DNA of 64,000 nucleotides from Mesocentrotus franciscanus. Its lineage: Eukaryota > Echinodermata > Echinoidea > Camarodonta > Strongylocentrotidae. This document shows, piece by piece, positions 11,197 to 21,850 of this stretch. Under the pieces are notes generated by a model. That model searched no databases. It was not told the DNA's origin and saw only the letters and a list, made by a program, of their open reading frames with translations. The stretch spans positions 8,934,976 through 8,998,975 of the forward strand of contig CP137683.1 of the NCBI GenBank assembly GCA_037976565.1, written 5' to 3'. Made by a program: the position numbers and the translations under genes. How positions within the stretch are numbered: position 1 is the first letter of the stretch; the number at the start of each line of letters is the position of its first letter.

Positions 11197-11270
11197 TGAC
11201 CCACCAGGAATCGAACTTGGGTCGCCGGAATGGGAGGCAAGTGCTATGACCACTATACCAAAATAATCCA
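11197..11270 (-). tRNA. tRNA-Gly(CCC)-like sequence in R1
   Basis: 74 bases with a perfect pol III A box (TGGTATAGTGG), a near-perfect B box (AGTTCGATTCC), a CCC triplet in the anticodon position, and a run of T directly after the 3' end that would terminate pol III. The acceptor stem pairs mostly with wobbles and one mismatch, and the anticodon stem pairs poorly. It is probably a tRNA-derived pseudogene or SINE head carried by the element, not a working tRNA. Confidence 0.55.
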
Positions 11271-12499
11271 CATAGACATTACACGTGAACGGAAAATGGA
11301 ATTCTCAAATCCCACTTTGCAAGTGAAATATGAGCATGATCCCGGCATCTGATCGAAAAATAAAGGGCACACTTGTGATAGCTTATTGTCTCAGCTACAA
11401 CATACTCAAAGCTCAGCAAAACAAAACTAAAACGACGGAGATATTGCTCGCGAAAGACGGAATGTAGAATCCAGTTTTGAAAAAAGTCATGTCCCATAGA
11501 GAATACACGCAAAATGTGAAAAATTGACATGCCTCCTTTAATCGCAAAAATACGCCATGATGCCTTTGTCAAAATGAAAATCGTGGTGACTGCATTTGTA
11601 GAGAATTGTCTCAGCTAGAACATATCAAAATTTGGAAGAAAATCGATCAATATTTACAGAGATACAATCAATTTTCCAAAAATATGCTGACGTCATAATA
11701 TGCAAATTGAAATTTTAAGTTCGGAGGCCATTATGATGACGTCATGAGTTAATTGAGGGTCAAATGAGACATGAAATCATATCTCCGACTCATAATCTAT
11801 CCAAATATGAAAAAAATTGGGGTTCCATCCATTCTGAAGAGTTACAATGAGTTTTGTATAGGCATGTTTTTGCCTATGTATTGTGGATAGAGAGCGCGGT
11901 CCGCGGGTGCTGTTATACTTTGACGGACGCTCATTGCGTTATTACTGGTCAGAAAAAGTGAACAAGGTATCAAAATGCTTGGAAAAATGTGCCAAATATG
12001 ATGCAGAAAAATTTGGCGATTTGATGTTGCAAAATGCCAAACGCGCGAAAACGCGCGCATAAGTGCGCGCGCAAATTTTGAAAATGCTTAAAATGGCCTG
12101 AAACGTGCAAACAAAATTTGGGACGAATTGGAGCATTTTGAAATTTTGATGCGCGCGTACGCGCGTCGAGGTGCGCACGCGGATTTTGTCGACATTTTTG
12201 TTGACCTTTGACCTAAAATTGATGTATACCAAATATGGTTGATTTTTGATGACTCGTTATCGAGATAAGATAATGACCTGATGTTTACAAAATGGCGCCT
12301 GGATGACGTCACGATGACCCCATGACCTTGAAAAGTTACTAGAACTTGATATTATAGGGCCTGATGACTGACAGAAATTGAAGGAAATTGACCATGTCGA
12401 TTTCGAGTAAACGTTTACACAAAAAAGTGTACGGATGAAATAAAAATAAATAAAGAATAAATAAATAAATAAATAAATAAAGAAAGAAAATTCTGACAA

Positions 12500-13083
12500 A
12501 ATCAATAGGTGATCTGTCAATGACAGATCACCTAATAAATAAATAAATAAATAAATAATAATAAAGAAAGAAAATTCTGACGAAATCAATAGGTGATCTG
12601 TCAATGACAGATCACCTAATAAATAAATAAATAATAAATAATAATAAAGAAAGAAAATTCTGACGAAATCAATAGGTGATCTGTCAATGACAGATCACCT
12701 AATAAATAAATAAATAATAATAATAATAAAGAAAGAAAATTCTGACGAAATCAATAGGTGATCTGTCAATGACAGATCACCTAATAAAGAATAAATAAAT
12801 AAAGAAAGAAAATTCTGACAAAAACAATAGGTGATCTGTCGATGCCGACAGACCACCTAATAATAAAGAAAGAAAATTCTGACAAAAACAATAGGTGATC
12901 TGTCGATGCCGACAGACCACCTAATAAATAAATAAAGAAGAAAGAAAATTCTGACGAAAACAATAGGTGATCTGTCGATACCGACAGACCACCTAATAAA
13001 TAAATAAATAAATAAATAAAGAAGAAAGAAAATTCTGACGAAAACAATAGGTGATCTGTCGATACCGACAGACCACCTAATCA
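12500..13083. repeat. Array of eight palindromic subunits
   Basis: Eight near-perfect palindromes of about 27-30 bases begin at about 12507, 12591, 12673, 12756, 12829, 12893, 12965 and 13049. Each starts AGGTGATCTGTC and ends CAGATCACCT or CAGACCACCT. The first four have TCAATGA at the centre; the last four have GATGCCGA or GATACCGA. They are spaced by (AATA)n tracts plus GAAAGAAAATTCTGACG, with period 64-84 bases. Two clear sub-families of centre sequence suggest growth by local block duplication. Confidence 0.9.
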
Positions 13084-13448
13084 GGGTGAAATCCCCCTTT
13101 AGGATAAAGCATAGGCCTCCGTGTGTACATGTATACATGTACATCATTAAAGAATGTATGTTTTTGTCCTCATATTTGAGACTTGCAATGAAACTTAAAT
13201 TCATAAATCCGTTTTTTACCCTTTTTCTGTTCAAAAATGTAAATGTATCTGCAGTTCTCAATTACTAGTACCATTATACTAGAACAATTGCATAAACAGC
13301 CTATTATATTCATTGTTTTCATAATTGAATTACACTATAAATTTGTACCCTATTGATGATCGCCATTATAGAATCTTTAAAAACCCCGCCTATAACCTGC
13401 CTGATACACTATGAAAGCCAATACAATTTGGTTTATTTGTTCCTTTTT
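13084..13448. other. Spacer between inverted copies R1 and R2
   Basis: About 365 bases form the loop of the R1/R2 inverted repeat. It holds a short palindrome, TGTACATGTATACATGTACA, near 13123. No gene is seen. Confidence 0.6.
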
Positions 13449-14751
13449 AGGTGGTCTGTCGATATCGACAGATCACCTATTGTTTTTGTCAGAATTTTCT
13501 TTCTTATTAGGTGGTCTGTCGTCTTCGACAGATCACCTATTGATTTCGTCAGAATTTTCTTTCTTTCTTTATTTTTATTTCCTACACTTTTTTGTGTAGA
13601 AGATAACTCAAGATCGGTTCAGTCAATTTCGTTCAATTTTGGCACAGTCATAGGTCATTGTCATAAGACGTGACAGGAACATTTTCAAGGTCATCAGGTC
13701 ATCGTGACGTCATCCAGGCGCCATTTTGTGAAATCACATTATCAATCATATCTTCATGATGCGTCATCAAAGGTAATTCATATTCATATCACATATACTT
13801 CAGGTCAAGGGTCAACAGGTCATGTCATCAAAGGTCACAAAGGTCATGACGCGCGCGTACGCGCGTCAAAATTTTAAAATGCTCAAAATCACTTAACTAT
13901 TAAACGAGAGTACGAATCAGGTCATTTTAAGCATTTCAAAATTTCGTCCGGTGCGTCCGCGCGCGCGTTTTGCGCGCGCAGCGCGTACAAAACGTAAAAA
14001 CGCCGTTTTTTCGCATGGTTTGTATTCCTGACACTATTTTTGACAATTTCCAACTATTTCCAGTCATTCTTGACCTTCTATAATGCCACACGCGTGCGTC
14101 AAACTTTAAAATCGTGCGCGCGTCAATGGGCAATATAATGTAAAAAGTGGTAAAAACATGTCTATATAAAATCCGCCATAGCTCGTCAGAATGCCTAAAT
14201 ACCCCAATTTTAAACATTTTTGAAAGCCCATGAAATTTCATGTGATTTCATGTATAATTTTGTCCAATCGTATGTTCTGACGTCGTCATATTTGCATATG
14301 AACTCGAAAATTTGATTTTGAAAATATGACATCATAATTTTTGTATTCATTTGATAATATTGCAGTAAATATTGTCGATTTTCTTCCAAATTTTGATATG
14401 TTCTAGCTGAGACAATTCTCTACAAATGCAGTCACCACGATTTTTCATTTTGACAAAGGCATCATGGCGTATTTTTGCGATTAAAGGAGGCATGTCAATT
14501 TTTCACATTTTGCGTGTATTCTCTATGGGACATGACTTTTTCAAAACTGGATTCTACATTCCGTCTTTCGCGAGCAATATCTCCGTCGTTTTAGTTTTGT
14601 TTTTGCTGAGCTTTGAGTATGTTGTAGCTGAGACAATAAGCTATCACAAGTGTGCCCTTTATTTTTCGATCAGATGCCGGGATCATGCTCATATTTCACT
14701 TGCAAAGTGGGATTTGAGAATTCCATTTTCCGTTCACGTGTAATGTCTATG

Positions 14752-14825
14752 TGGATTATTTTGGTATAGTGGTCATAGCACTTGCCTCCCATTCCGGCGA
14801 CCCAAGTTCGATTCCTGGTGGGTCA
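14752..14825 (+). tRNA. tRNA-Gly(CCC)-like sequence in R2
   Basis: Identical in layout to the R1 and R3 copies: intact A and B boxes, CCC in the anticodon position, weak stems, and a T run starting at 14826 as a pol III terminator. The 74-base body matches the R1 and R3 copies, which shows either recent spread or constraint. Confidence 0.55.
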
Positions 14826-15694
14826 TTTTTTTTTTTTTTTGCCGTCGTTTAAATTTGATTTTATGATATTATTCGACTATTATAACATATTATCATATAC
14901 AATCACAAACAATGTAATAAAATGCCTAATTTTGCGTGTTATATCTATGGGAGAAGAATGTCAATCGTTTGAGTACAACCCTATGGGAAATCTGGTATTA
15001 AACCTAATATAGGGTTTATCTCCCAACTCTGCTACAATATCAAATCACCTTGCTAGTCTCCTTCCCAGACGTTTTTACTTTTTCCAGTTATTCAGCCCAA
15101 GGTATATGCATGTTTACGTCTCTCCCGTGGACATAGAATTGTTTACTTGTCTATACTTCTCTTTCTCTATATTAAATTCTATTTATGCTGGATATATTGA
15201 ATGCATCGTTCTCCATTGCATCTCTCTCTTTCTCCTCTCTCTTGCTCTGTTTCCTTCTCCTCTCTTATTTTGCCCTCTCCTCTCTTGCTCTGTCTCTGCA
15301 TATATATCTCTCTCTACTCTTTTACCCTCTCTCTCTCTCTCTCTCTGCCTCCCTCTACCTCGACCTCTTGCCTTGCCTCCTCTTATTCTCTTGCTCTGTC
15401 TCCCTCTGCCTCTGCCCTTCTCTTTTTCTTCTCTCTCACCTCTACCTCTCCCTGCCTCTGGTTCTCGTTCTCCTTCTATTATGTCTTGTAATGTTCCTTA
15501 ATTTTCTATAGCTCTGCCCTTTGCCCTTTGGCCTTGGAACTCAAAATACGAATTTGCATATTATGACGTCAGCATATTTATGGAAAATTGATTGTATCTG
15601 TAAATATGGATCGATTTTCTTCCAAATTTTGATATGTTGTAGCTAAGACAATTTTCTAAAAGATCAGTTATTCAGATTACATAACAGACCACCT

Positions 15695-15725
15695 AATTCG
15701 TCCTCATGACGAATTACATTTCTAG
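15695..15725 (+). other. Helitron-like 3' terminus (hairpin + CTAG) of R2
   Basis: The hairpin ATTCGTC / GACGAAT is followed by TACATTT and CTAG. The next base is T and the following sequence differs from that after R3, which marks the element end. Confidence 0.6.
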
Positions 15726-16940
15726 TTTATTTATTTATTTCTTTTTATTTATTTCTGTACACTTTTTTGTGTAGACGATTACTCAAGATCGGTACAGTCA
15801 ATTTCTTTCAATTTTTGGACAGTCATGGGTCATTGTCATAAGACGTGACAATAACATTTTCAAGGTCATCAGGTCTTCATGACGTCATCCAGGCGCCATT
15901 TTGTGTTTTTTTGGTACTTTCAACTCATGATCATATCTTCATAACGGAAAGTCATTTCTCATTCATATTTATCATGATCAAGGTCAATATCCGTCCGGTC
16001 AATTTCAGGTCAAAAACGCGCGCGCATGCGTACGTCCGCGCGTCAGCGCGCGCAAAATTTCAAAATGCTCCAAATCGTCTCAAATTCATTTTGGATACGT
16101 TTCAGGCCATTTTAAGCATTTCGCAAAAAACGCGCACACACGCATGCGCGCGCGTTTTCGCGCGTGACGGCCGAACGCAACATAAATCGCCATTTTTTTT
16201 GTCATGATATTTCCCATTTTTTCGAACAATTTGATACCATGTTTATCCTTTTATGACCATTAATAACGCAATGAGCGTCCGTTCAAGAAACATGTCCGTG
16301 CGCGCGAGCTCTTGTAATACATAGCATATATGGGCAAAAACATGCCTATACAAAATTCATTGTAACTCTTCAGAATGGATGGGAACTCCCAATTTTTTTC
16401 ATATTTGGATAGATTATGAGTCGGAGATATGATTTCATGTCTCATTTGACCCTCAATTAACTCATGACGTCATCATAATGGCCTCCGAACTCAAAATTTC
16501 AATTTGCATATTATGACGTCAGCATATTTTGGAAAATTGATTGTATCTCTGTAAATATTGATCGATTTTCTTCCAAATTTTGATATGTTCTAGCTGAGAC
16601 AATTCTCTACAAATGCAGTCATCACGATTTTTCATTTTGACAAAGGCATCATGGCGTATTTTTGCGATTAAAGGAGGCATGTCAATTTTTCACATTTTGC
16701 GTGTATTCTCTATGGGACATGACTTTTCTCAAAACTGGATTCTACATTCCCGTCTTTCGCGAGCAATATCTCCGTCGTTTTAGTTTTGTTTTTGCTGAGC
16801 TTTGAGTATGTTGTAGCTGAGACAATAAGCTATCACAAGTGTGCCCTTTATTTTTCGATCAGATGCCGGGATCATGCTCATATTTCACTTGCAAAGTGGG
16901 ATTTGAGAATTCCATTTTCCGTTCACGTGTAATGTCTATG

Positions 16941-17014
16941 TGGATTATTTTGGTATAGTGGTCATAGCACTTGCCTCCCATTCCGGCGACCCAAGTTCGA
17001 TTCCTGGTGGGTCA
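16941..17014 (+). tRNA. tRNA-Gly(CCC)-like sequence in R3
   Basis: Third copy of the 74-base tRNA-like segment, with A box TGGTATAGTGG, B box AGTTCGATTCC and a T tract immediately downstream. See the R1 copy for why it is more likely a pseudogene or SINE-type promoter than a functional tRNA. Confidence 0.55.
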
Positions 17015-17891
17015 TTTTTTTTTTTTTTTTTGCCGTCGTTTTAAATTTGATTTTATGATCTTCTTCGACTATTATAACATATTATCATATACAATCACAA
17101 ACAATGTAATAAAATGCCTAATTTTGCGTGTTATATCTATGGGAGAAGAATGTCAATCGTTTGAGTACAACCCTATGGGAAATCTGGTATTAAACCTAAT
17201 ATAGGGTTTATCTCCCAACTCTGCTACAATATCAAATCACCTTGCTAGTCTCCTTCCCAGACGTTTTTACTTTTCCAGTTATTCAGCCCAAGGTATATGC
17301 ATGTTTACGTCTCTCCCGTGGACATAGAATTGTTTACTTGTCTATACTTCTCTCTTTCTCTATATTAAATTCTATTTATGCTGGATATATTGAATGCATC
17401 GTTCTCCATTGCATCTCTCTCTTTCTCCTCTCTCTTGCTCTGTTTCCCTTCTCCTCTCTTATTTTGCCCCTCTCCTTCTCTTGCTCTGTCTCTGCATATA
17501 TATCTCTCTCTACTCTTTTACCCTCTCCCTCTCTCTCTCTGCCTCCCTCTACCTCGACCTCTTGCCTTGCCTCCCTCTTATTCTCTTGCTCTGTCTCCCT
17601 CTGCCTCTGCCCTTCTCTTTTTCTTCTCTCTCACCCTCTACCTCTCCCGCCTCTGGTTCTCGTTCTCCTTCTATTATGTCTTGTAATGTTCCTTAATTTT
17701 CTATAGCTCTGCCCTTTGCCCTTTGGCCTTGGAACTCAAAATACGAATTTGCATATTATGACGTCAGCATATTTATGGAAAATTGATTGTATCTCTGTAA
17801 ATATGGATCGATTTTCTTCCAAATTTTGATATGTTGTAGCTAAGACAATTTTCTACAAGATCAGTTATTCAGATTACATAACAGACCACCT

Positions 17892-17922
17892 AATTCGTCT
17901 TCATGACGAATTACATTTCTAG
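17892..17922 (+). other. Helitron-like 3' terminus (hairpin + CTAG) of R3
   Basis: Same hairpin (7-bp arms, loop TTCAT) and CTAG end as R2. Sequence after CTAG diverges from that after R2 apart from a short T-rich start. Confidence 0.6.
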
Positions 17923-18206
17923 TTTGTTTTATAGCTATAAGCTTCTGCAAACACCATGGGAAATTCCATTCGGTAAGTACAAGTGAAATGCTGTTATGTC
18001 GTGAATGAAAAAGTGTATTTACTTCTAAAGACATCCAAACCATAAATGCTTGGCGTTCTTAAATCTGAACATAAGTTTGTGAAATTATCAACTGACTTTC
18101 TATTTAAACAGCCCATTGCCCCTTTGCCTTGGATCCGCGTAAATATTTAGTTTCTGTGCGACCTGTAATTTTCATATTTCTTCAAACTGAATTTGTGTTC
18201 CTACAG

Positions 18207-18305
18207 GCCGAAGATAGTTGGAAAGAAGGATGTAATGCATGTGCTTGTCAAGACGGAAGAGCAGAATGTTCACCTAAACCATGTCCGAGACTACTCTGCC
18301 AAGGG
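18207..18305 (+). CDS. Exon: VWC repeat, N-terminal part
   Basis: 99 bases, bounded by acceptor TTCCTACAG and donor GTGAGT. It encodes AEDSWKEGCNACACQDGRAE followed by CSPKPCPRLLCQG, with the VWC pattern W..GC..C.C..G...C....C....C. It ends in phase 0. Confidence 0.85.
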
Positions 18306-20353
18306 GTGAGTAAATTTCTGAGAAACGTGAATCAATATTTGATGAAAAATAAGTCAAGCTTACCCCCTACACTCCGTTTCGTCCATCGACCATTTTGACA
18401 TAGAAACTTGGGGAAATGTCTGCCAAGAAACTTTTAAAATATAGGTCTTAAACAAGCAAAACAATTATCCTCACAGTTTTAAGTTTTAAAACGGGAGTTC
18501 AAAAACACATTGGTTCCAAAAAATTAATCAGTCATGTCAGTTTGTCGATTAGCAAATTGGACTTAAAAGATTACAAATAAGCTGACATAAACTCTTTTAT
18601 CTTGGTGTATCACCCCAGCTTCATCCCCTCCCCCTCATCCCACACTAATTGTATACATGTATGTTCAATAAATATATTTCGTTTATTTCTCTCTTGATTA
18701 GTCCTTTAATCCAATTTTTTGCAGCCGGAAACAGAAGTAGTCTTGCCAGGTGATTGCTGTCCAGTTTGTTTACCAGGTAAAACAGATTGTTAAAGTCATA
18801 GGACCTGAGCTAATAACGAGCTTACCATTTTAAAACTTCAAATGGGCAATCTCTAAATGAATGAATAATCAGTCAAAAATCACGGAAGTGGTCAAATTTG
18901 GCTTGAGCAATGGGCCTTTAAAAATTAGTCTGATTATTACCTAGGCTAACATCCATTAATTTAAGAGAAACTTAAACGGTAATATTTGATGTCACACAGG
19001 AAATAAATGACGTTTCAAAATTGTACCAATTCCAGTGTTCACACTTTTTGACCCACCTTCATGTATTCATTCACCACGAACAAAATGGAAACATGTCGTT
19101 GGTATGACCGTTTTACGCATTTTCATACTGTTTTGCAGAAATGAAAACGTGTTCAGTGAGCAACGAAGGCCACTACCAAACGTTTGATGGGTACACCTTT
19201 GATCACCATGGCGAATGCCGATACCTACTCACACACGATTACAGTGGGACTTCCAATGTCGAAGTACACATGGAGCACCAGTTCCTCGATGTCAGTCAAT
19301 CCCACCTCGGCGTCGCCGTCTTCGTCTACATCGACTGCTTGGAGGTCGAGGTCGACGCCAATGGCCAGGTCTTTGTCCAGGATGAAGCCGTTGGGCTACC
19401 CTACGCGCACCGCAACCCGGCCAACGTTCGCATCGCCCACGTCGGTGGCGGGTGCGACGTCGAGGTCTTCTCCAACAAGGGCTTGACGGTGACGTGGTCG
19501 CAGTCGGGCGGTGTCTGCGTGAATCTGACGGTCACGCACGGTGCCGACGTCGAAGGGCTGTGCGGAAACATGAATGGGAACAAACAGGATGATAAGATGA
19601 CCATACAGGGTATCACGACATCCAAGAATAAAGAACTGGTAAACACCTGGAAAGCAGAAGGATACAAGTAAGATATCAAGATGCCTTTTGTCAATATGTT
19701 TTGTTCATCTTTATTTTTTTTTCTTTGTTTGCTTTTTTTAGAAAGTTCATGAATTTATGTTACTTGGTGACATATATTTATTTGGGACCGAGAATATGCT
19801 GTTTATTGATTTTTTGAAGATAGGCAGTGGTCATCTGTTAGCTAAACGAGAGAACGAGAGAGAGAGAGAGAGAGATGTAGAGAGAGATGCGGAATGATGA
19901 AGAGACAGGTATCAAACAAAACGTTGTTCTAGACGATGAATTAGTCCCGACTTTTCATTGTGTTTTTTTTAATAATAGAAATGCGACCCCAAACAATTAT
20001 TCCATACTACTGACGATTTTAAAGTGATTGATGTATAACGTTCCAATATTCCTATCTCAGGTATTGCAAGCAAAGGAACACTCGTCCTATGAAGTTCGGA
20101 TGCCTGAAAATCGGAAGATGTTCATCGCTCAGCTACAAGGATTTCGGTCTGGCCTTCAGAAAATGCCGTGTTTTCTTTAGGAATGCCTTCAAGAGTTGCG
20201 TAAGTGTGGTAGATCCGAAGCCATACATCGCAAATTGTATTGAAGATACTTGTACGTGTGGCGTTCGCCAGCCATGTCACTGCGAGGCGATTTCATCGTA
20301 CGAGTGCCGACGCCAGCTTGGTGTGGATATTAAAGACTGGGTGGATCTGGGGG
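18207..20353 (+). CDS. Secreted VWC-VWD-C8 protein, partial (BMPER/kielin-like)
   Basis: Four exons (18207-18305, 18725-18776, 19139-19667, 20061 to about 20353) join in one frame through GT-AG introns with matching phases (0, 1, 2). Joined, they give the C-terminal part of a von Willebrand type C repeat, a full von Willebrand type D domain with the conserved CGNMNG motif, and a C8 cysteine domain. VWC directly followed by VWD and C8 is the layout of BMPER/crossveinless-2 and kielin/chordin-like proteins, extracellular BMP binders; other VWD proteins cannot be excluded. The 5' exons (signal peptide, earlier VWC repeats) and the 3' exons (a TIL domain would be expected) are not found here. The upstream intron contains the Helitron-like cluster if the gene extends left. 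The exact donor of the last exon is uncertain. Confidence 0.85.
18725..18776 (+). CDS. Exon: VWC repeat, C-terminal part
   Basis: 52 bases between acceptor TTTTTTGCAG and donor GTAAAA. It encodes PETEVVLPGDCCPVCLP, containing the CCPVC signature that closes a VWC repeat. It leaves phase 1, which the next exon completes. Confidence 0.85.
19139..19667 (+). CDS. Exon: VWD domain
   Basis: 529 bases between acceptor CTGTTTTGCAG and donor GTAAGA. It encodes the full VWD domain, starting KTCSVSNEGHYQTFDGYTF, through EVEVDANGQVFV, to GLCGNMNGNKQDD and NTWKAEGY. The middle of the exon is markedly GC-rich, with C- or G-ending codons, unlike the AT-rich surroundings. Confidence 0.9.
20061..20353 (+). 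CDS. Exon: C8 domain (3' edge uncertain)
   Basis: Acceptor CCTATCTCAG at 20051-20060. It encodes YCKQRNTRPMKFGC, then a C8 pattern with SCVSVVDPKPYIANCIEDTC followed by TCGVRQPCHCEAISSYECRR and VDIKDW. After DWVDLG the frame becomes hydrophobic read-through, so the exon probably ends between 20340 and 20355; candidate GT donors are weak. Confidence 0.8.
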
Positions 20354-20459
20354 TCTACATGTATATACTGGTGTTCCTTTGGAGAAAACAAAGAAGATTT
20401 TGTTTTATTTTGTTTTTATTATTATTATTTTTTCTACTAAAGTTGTTATAAATGTATAC

Positions 20460-21035
20460 CGGCGTCAAATCCCATGACCTTTCTTTCGTGGATAAACTTT
20501 ACTATTGGACCTTTCTTGCAAAAGATATAAGTTGCATAATTACTAATATTCTTGTTCCCAGTGAAGATGTTTTCAAGTCGAAAATTTGATAATTCCCACC
20601 CCCTTCCCCCCACAAAAAAAAATATATATTTAAAAAATTCCAAGATAATTTGGAGGAAAATCATCAAATCGTGTCGGAGATATTTTTAATTTATCCTACC
20701 CCTGTCTACTGGGGGCTGACGAGGGCCGCTAATATTAATTCCCAGAATGTCATTCCCGGGGAGCGAAGTTTACTACCGGCATTTGAAATTCCGCTCTTAC
20801 CACCCTCCCCTCCCCCGCCCTTCTACCAATATCAAAGTCAATATCTTCTAACAAAAGACCATTTTCAAACTGTATTTAAATGTATACGCGTTGAAAACCA
20901 AGCAACGAGCTATGACATTCACCTGTTAAATATTATTCTATCTCTAAATTGCATGAATTAATTGTTGCTATAGAGTACGAAAGATATTATTGCCTTTACT
21001 ACCTAATAACACGTAATGTATGAAATTCGCATTCC
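20460..21035. other. Intronic or intergenic, nothing recognised
   Basis: AT-rich with a C-rich patch near 20600 and 20800. No TIL-type cysteine-rich exon continuing the VWD gene is visible here or up to 23.5 kb. Confidence 0.5.
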
Positions 21036-21039
21036 GTCT

Positions 21040-21625
21040 AATGAAATATAATTATTCGTTACAGGTGAATAAAATAATTTGTAACGAGGCACATATTAAG
21101 ATTTGTGCACTGAATTTGATTACATTACGAAAGTGGTCTATTCTGACTATTGAAATCTGTAACCAGGATAACAGGTGAATGAAATAGTTCGCGAAGAGGC
21201 ACTTCATAAAAACGCATGCATTAAATATGATTAAATTCGAAAAATGGCCTATAGAGAACCGATGTTCGTTTGTTGTCCAGGTTACCGGTTCTAAACAACA
21301 GTGCCTGCGCAAGAGTTTCACCGCGAAACTTCATCCAAGCAACGTGATGGAGCAGGGCAAATTCAGTGTTTGGGGTTGGTGTGATCACCACACACATTGC
21401 TTAACACAAAATTGTTGGAAACCAGCAATCTTGACAACTAGGCCATTATGACGTCACACTATAGAGTACCGAAATCTGACTACTGAAATACAAATATTCG
21501 TAACCACTGATAACGGGTGAATGAAATAATTCTTAATACTTGATAATATCCCATACATTTATTGATTACATCTATGATTTTTAAAATTTAATTACATTAT
21601 AAGAATGGCCTTTTGATACTACGAA
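21040..21625. repeat. Diverged tandem repeat, about 110-140 bp units
   Basis: Words such as ATTCGTTACAGGTGAATAAA, CGAGGCAC, GATTACATTACGAAA and TGGCCTATAGAG recur near 21050, 21165 and 21490. The middle is interrupted by a more GC-rich stretch (21262-21420) of unknown origin. A related piece in the opposite orientation lies at 54530-54665. Confidence 0.6.
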
Positions 21626-21729
21626 ATTTCATAATTCAACCTTCAAATGCAGCTTATAATGTTGTACTGAAAACATGTAACTAAACAAAAAATAATATTA
21701 ACTTGCTATGGTTCGTGTAAATGTGCCAT

Positions 21730-21850
21730 TATTTCAGAGAGAATGGGAGAAAGGCTAATTAAGAGGGCGAAAAAAAAGAGATAGAGAATGCAAGAGAGAA
21801 AGAGAGGAAGAGGGAGAGAGAGAGAGAGAGAGTGGGGAGAAGAGAAGAGA
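21730..21850. repeat. GA-rich simple sequence
   Basis: Purine tract dominated by GAGAGA with interruptions. Confidence 0.85.

Larger units (their letters stand above)
10490..13083 (-). mobile_element. Helitron-like non-autonomous element, copy R1
   Basis: The reverse complement of this stretch matches 13449-15530 and 15726-17715 piece by piece. In element orientation it has: a palindromic subunit array (12500-13083), a GTACACTTTTTTGTG block, CpG-rich GCGCGCGTACGCGCG-type words, a TGACGTCA-rich section, a tRNA-like sequence (11197-11270) and a long pyrimidine tract (10507-10800 as purines on the plus strand). Its 3' end is missing: the match stops near 10490, before the hairpin-CTAG end seen in R2 and R3. 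R1 carries eight palindromic subunits against two in R2. Classification as Helitron-like is inferred from the 3' ends of the sister copies. Confidence 0.6.
13449..15725 (+). mobile_element. Helitron-like non-autonomous element, copy R2
   Basis: It starts with two palindromic subunits (AGGTGGTCTGTCGATATCG at 13449 and a second at 13509). It continues through the GTACACTTTTTTGTGTAG-like block, CpG-rich words near 13850-13985, a TGACGTCA section, the tRNA-like sequence (14752-14825) and a pyrimidine tract (15185-15500). The 3' end has a hairpin, AATTCGTCCTCATGACGAATT with 7-bp arms (15695-15715), then six bases, then CTAG (15722-15725) followed by T. A short hairpin a few bases before CTRR, with T in the target, is the signature of Helitron 3' ends. 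The ends also share ATTAGGTGGTCTGT in inverted orientation. There is no Rep/helicase ORF. Confidence 0.6.
15726..17922 (+). mobile_element. Helitron-like non-autonomous element, copy R3
   Basis: It follows R2 head-to-tail and is 5' truncated: the palindromic subunits are absent and it begins in the ATTT-rich stretch before CTGTACACTTTTTTGTGTAG. It then has CpG-rich words (about 16015-16160), a TGACGTCA-rich section (16440-16530), the tRNA-like sequence (16941-17014), a pyrimidine tract (17380-17690) and the same hairpin-CTAG end (17892-17922), followed by T. Tandem head-to-tail copies are known for Helitrons. Assignment to that superfamily is inferred from termini only. Confidence 0.6.

Noticed and set aside
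11197..11270. Functional tRNA-Gly gene
   Set aside because: Box A, box B and terminator are good, but the anticodon stem pairs badly and all copies are inside one mobile-element family. Kept only as tRNA-like.
12500..13083. CRISPR array
   Set aside because: Repeats are palindromic and the spacers are the same AATA/GAAAGAAAATTCTG sequence each time, in a eukaryotic element; no unique spacers.
14426..14743. 105-residue ORF in R2
   Set aside because: Also open in part in R1, but R3 breaks it with small indels; no domain. Taken as chance within the element.
15106..15511. Three overlapping Leu/Ser-rich ORFs (also 17242-17706 and 10507-10800)
   Set aside because: They are frames of the CT-rich tract inside the Helitron-like copies, open in all frames because the tract lacks TA-containing stops.
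21227..21451. 74-residue ORF with several Trp and Cys
   Set aside because: Considered as a TIL exon continuing the VWD gene, but the Cys spacing does not fit and it lies within a diverged repeat.
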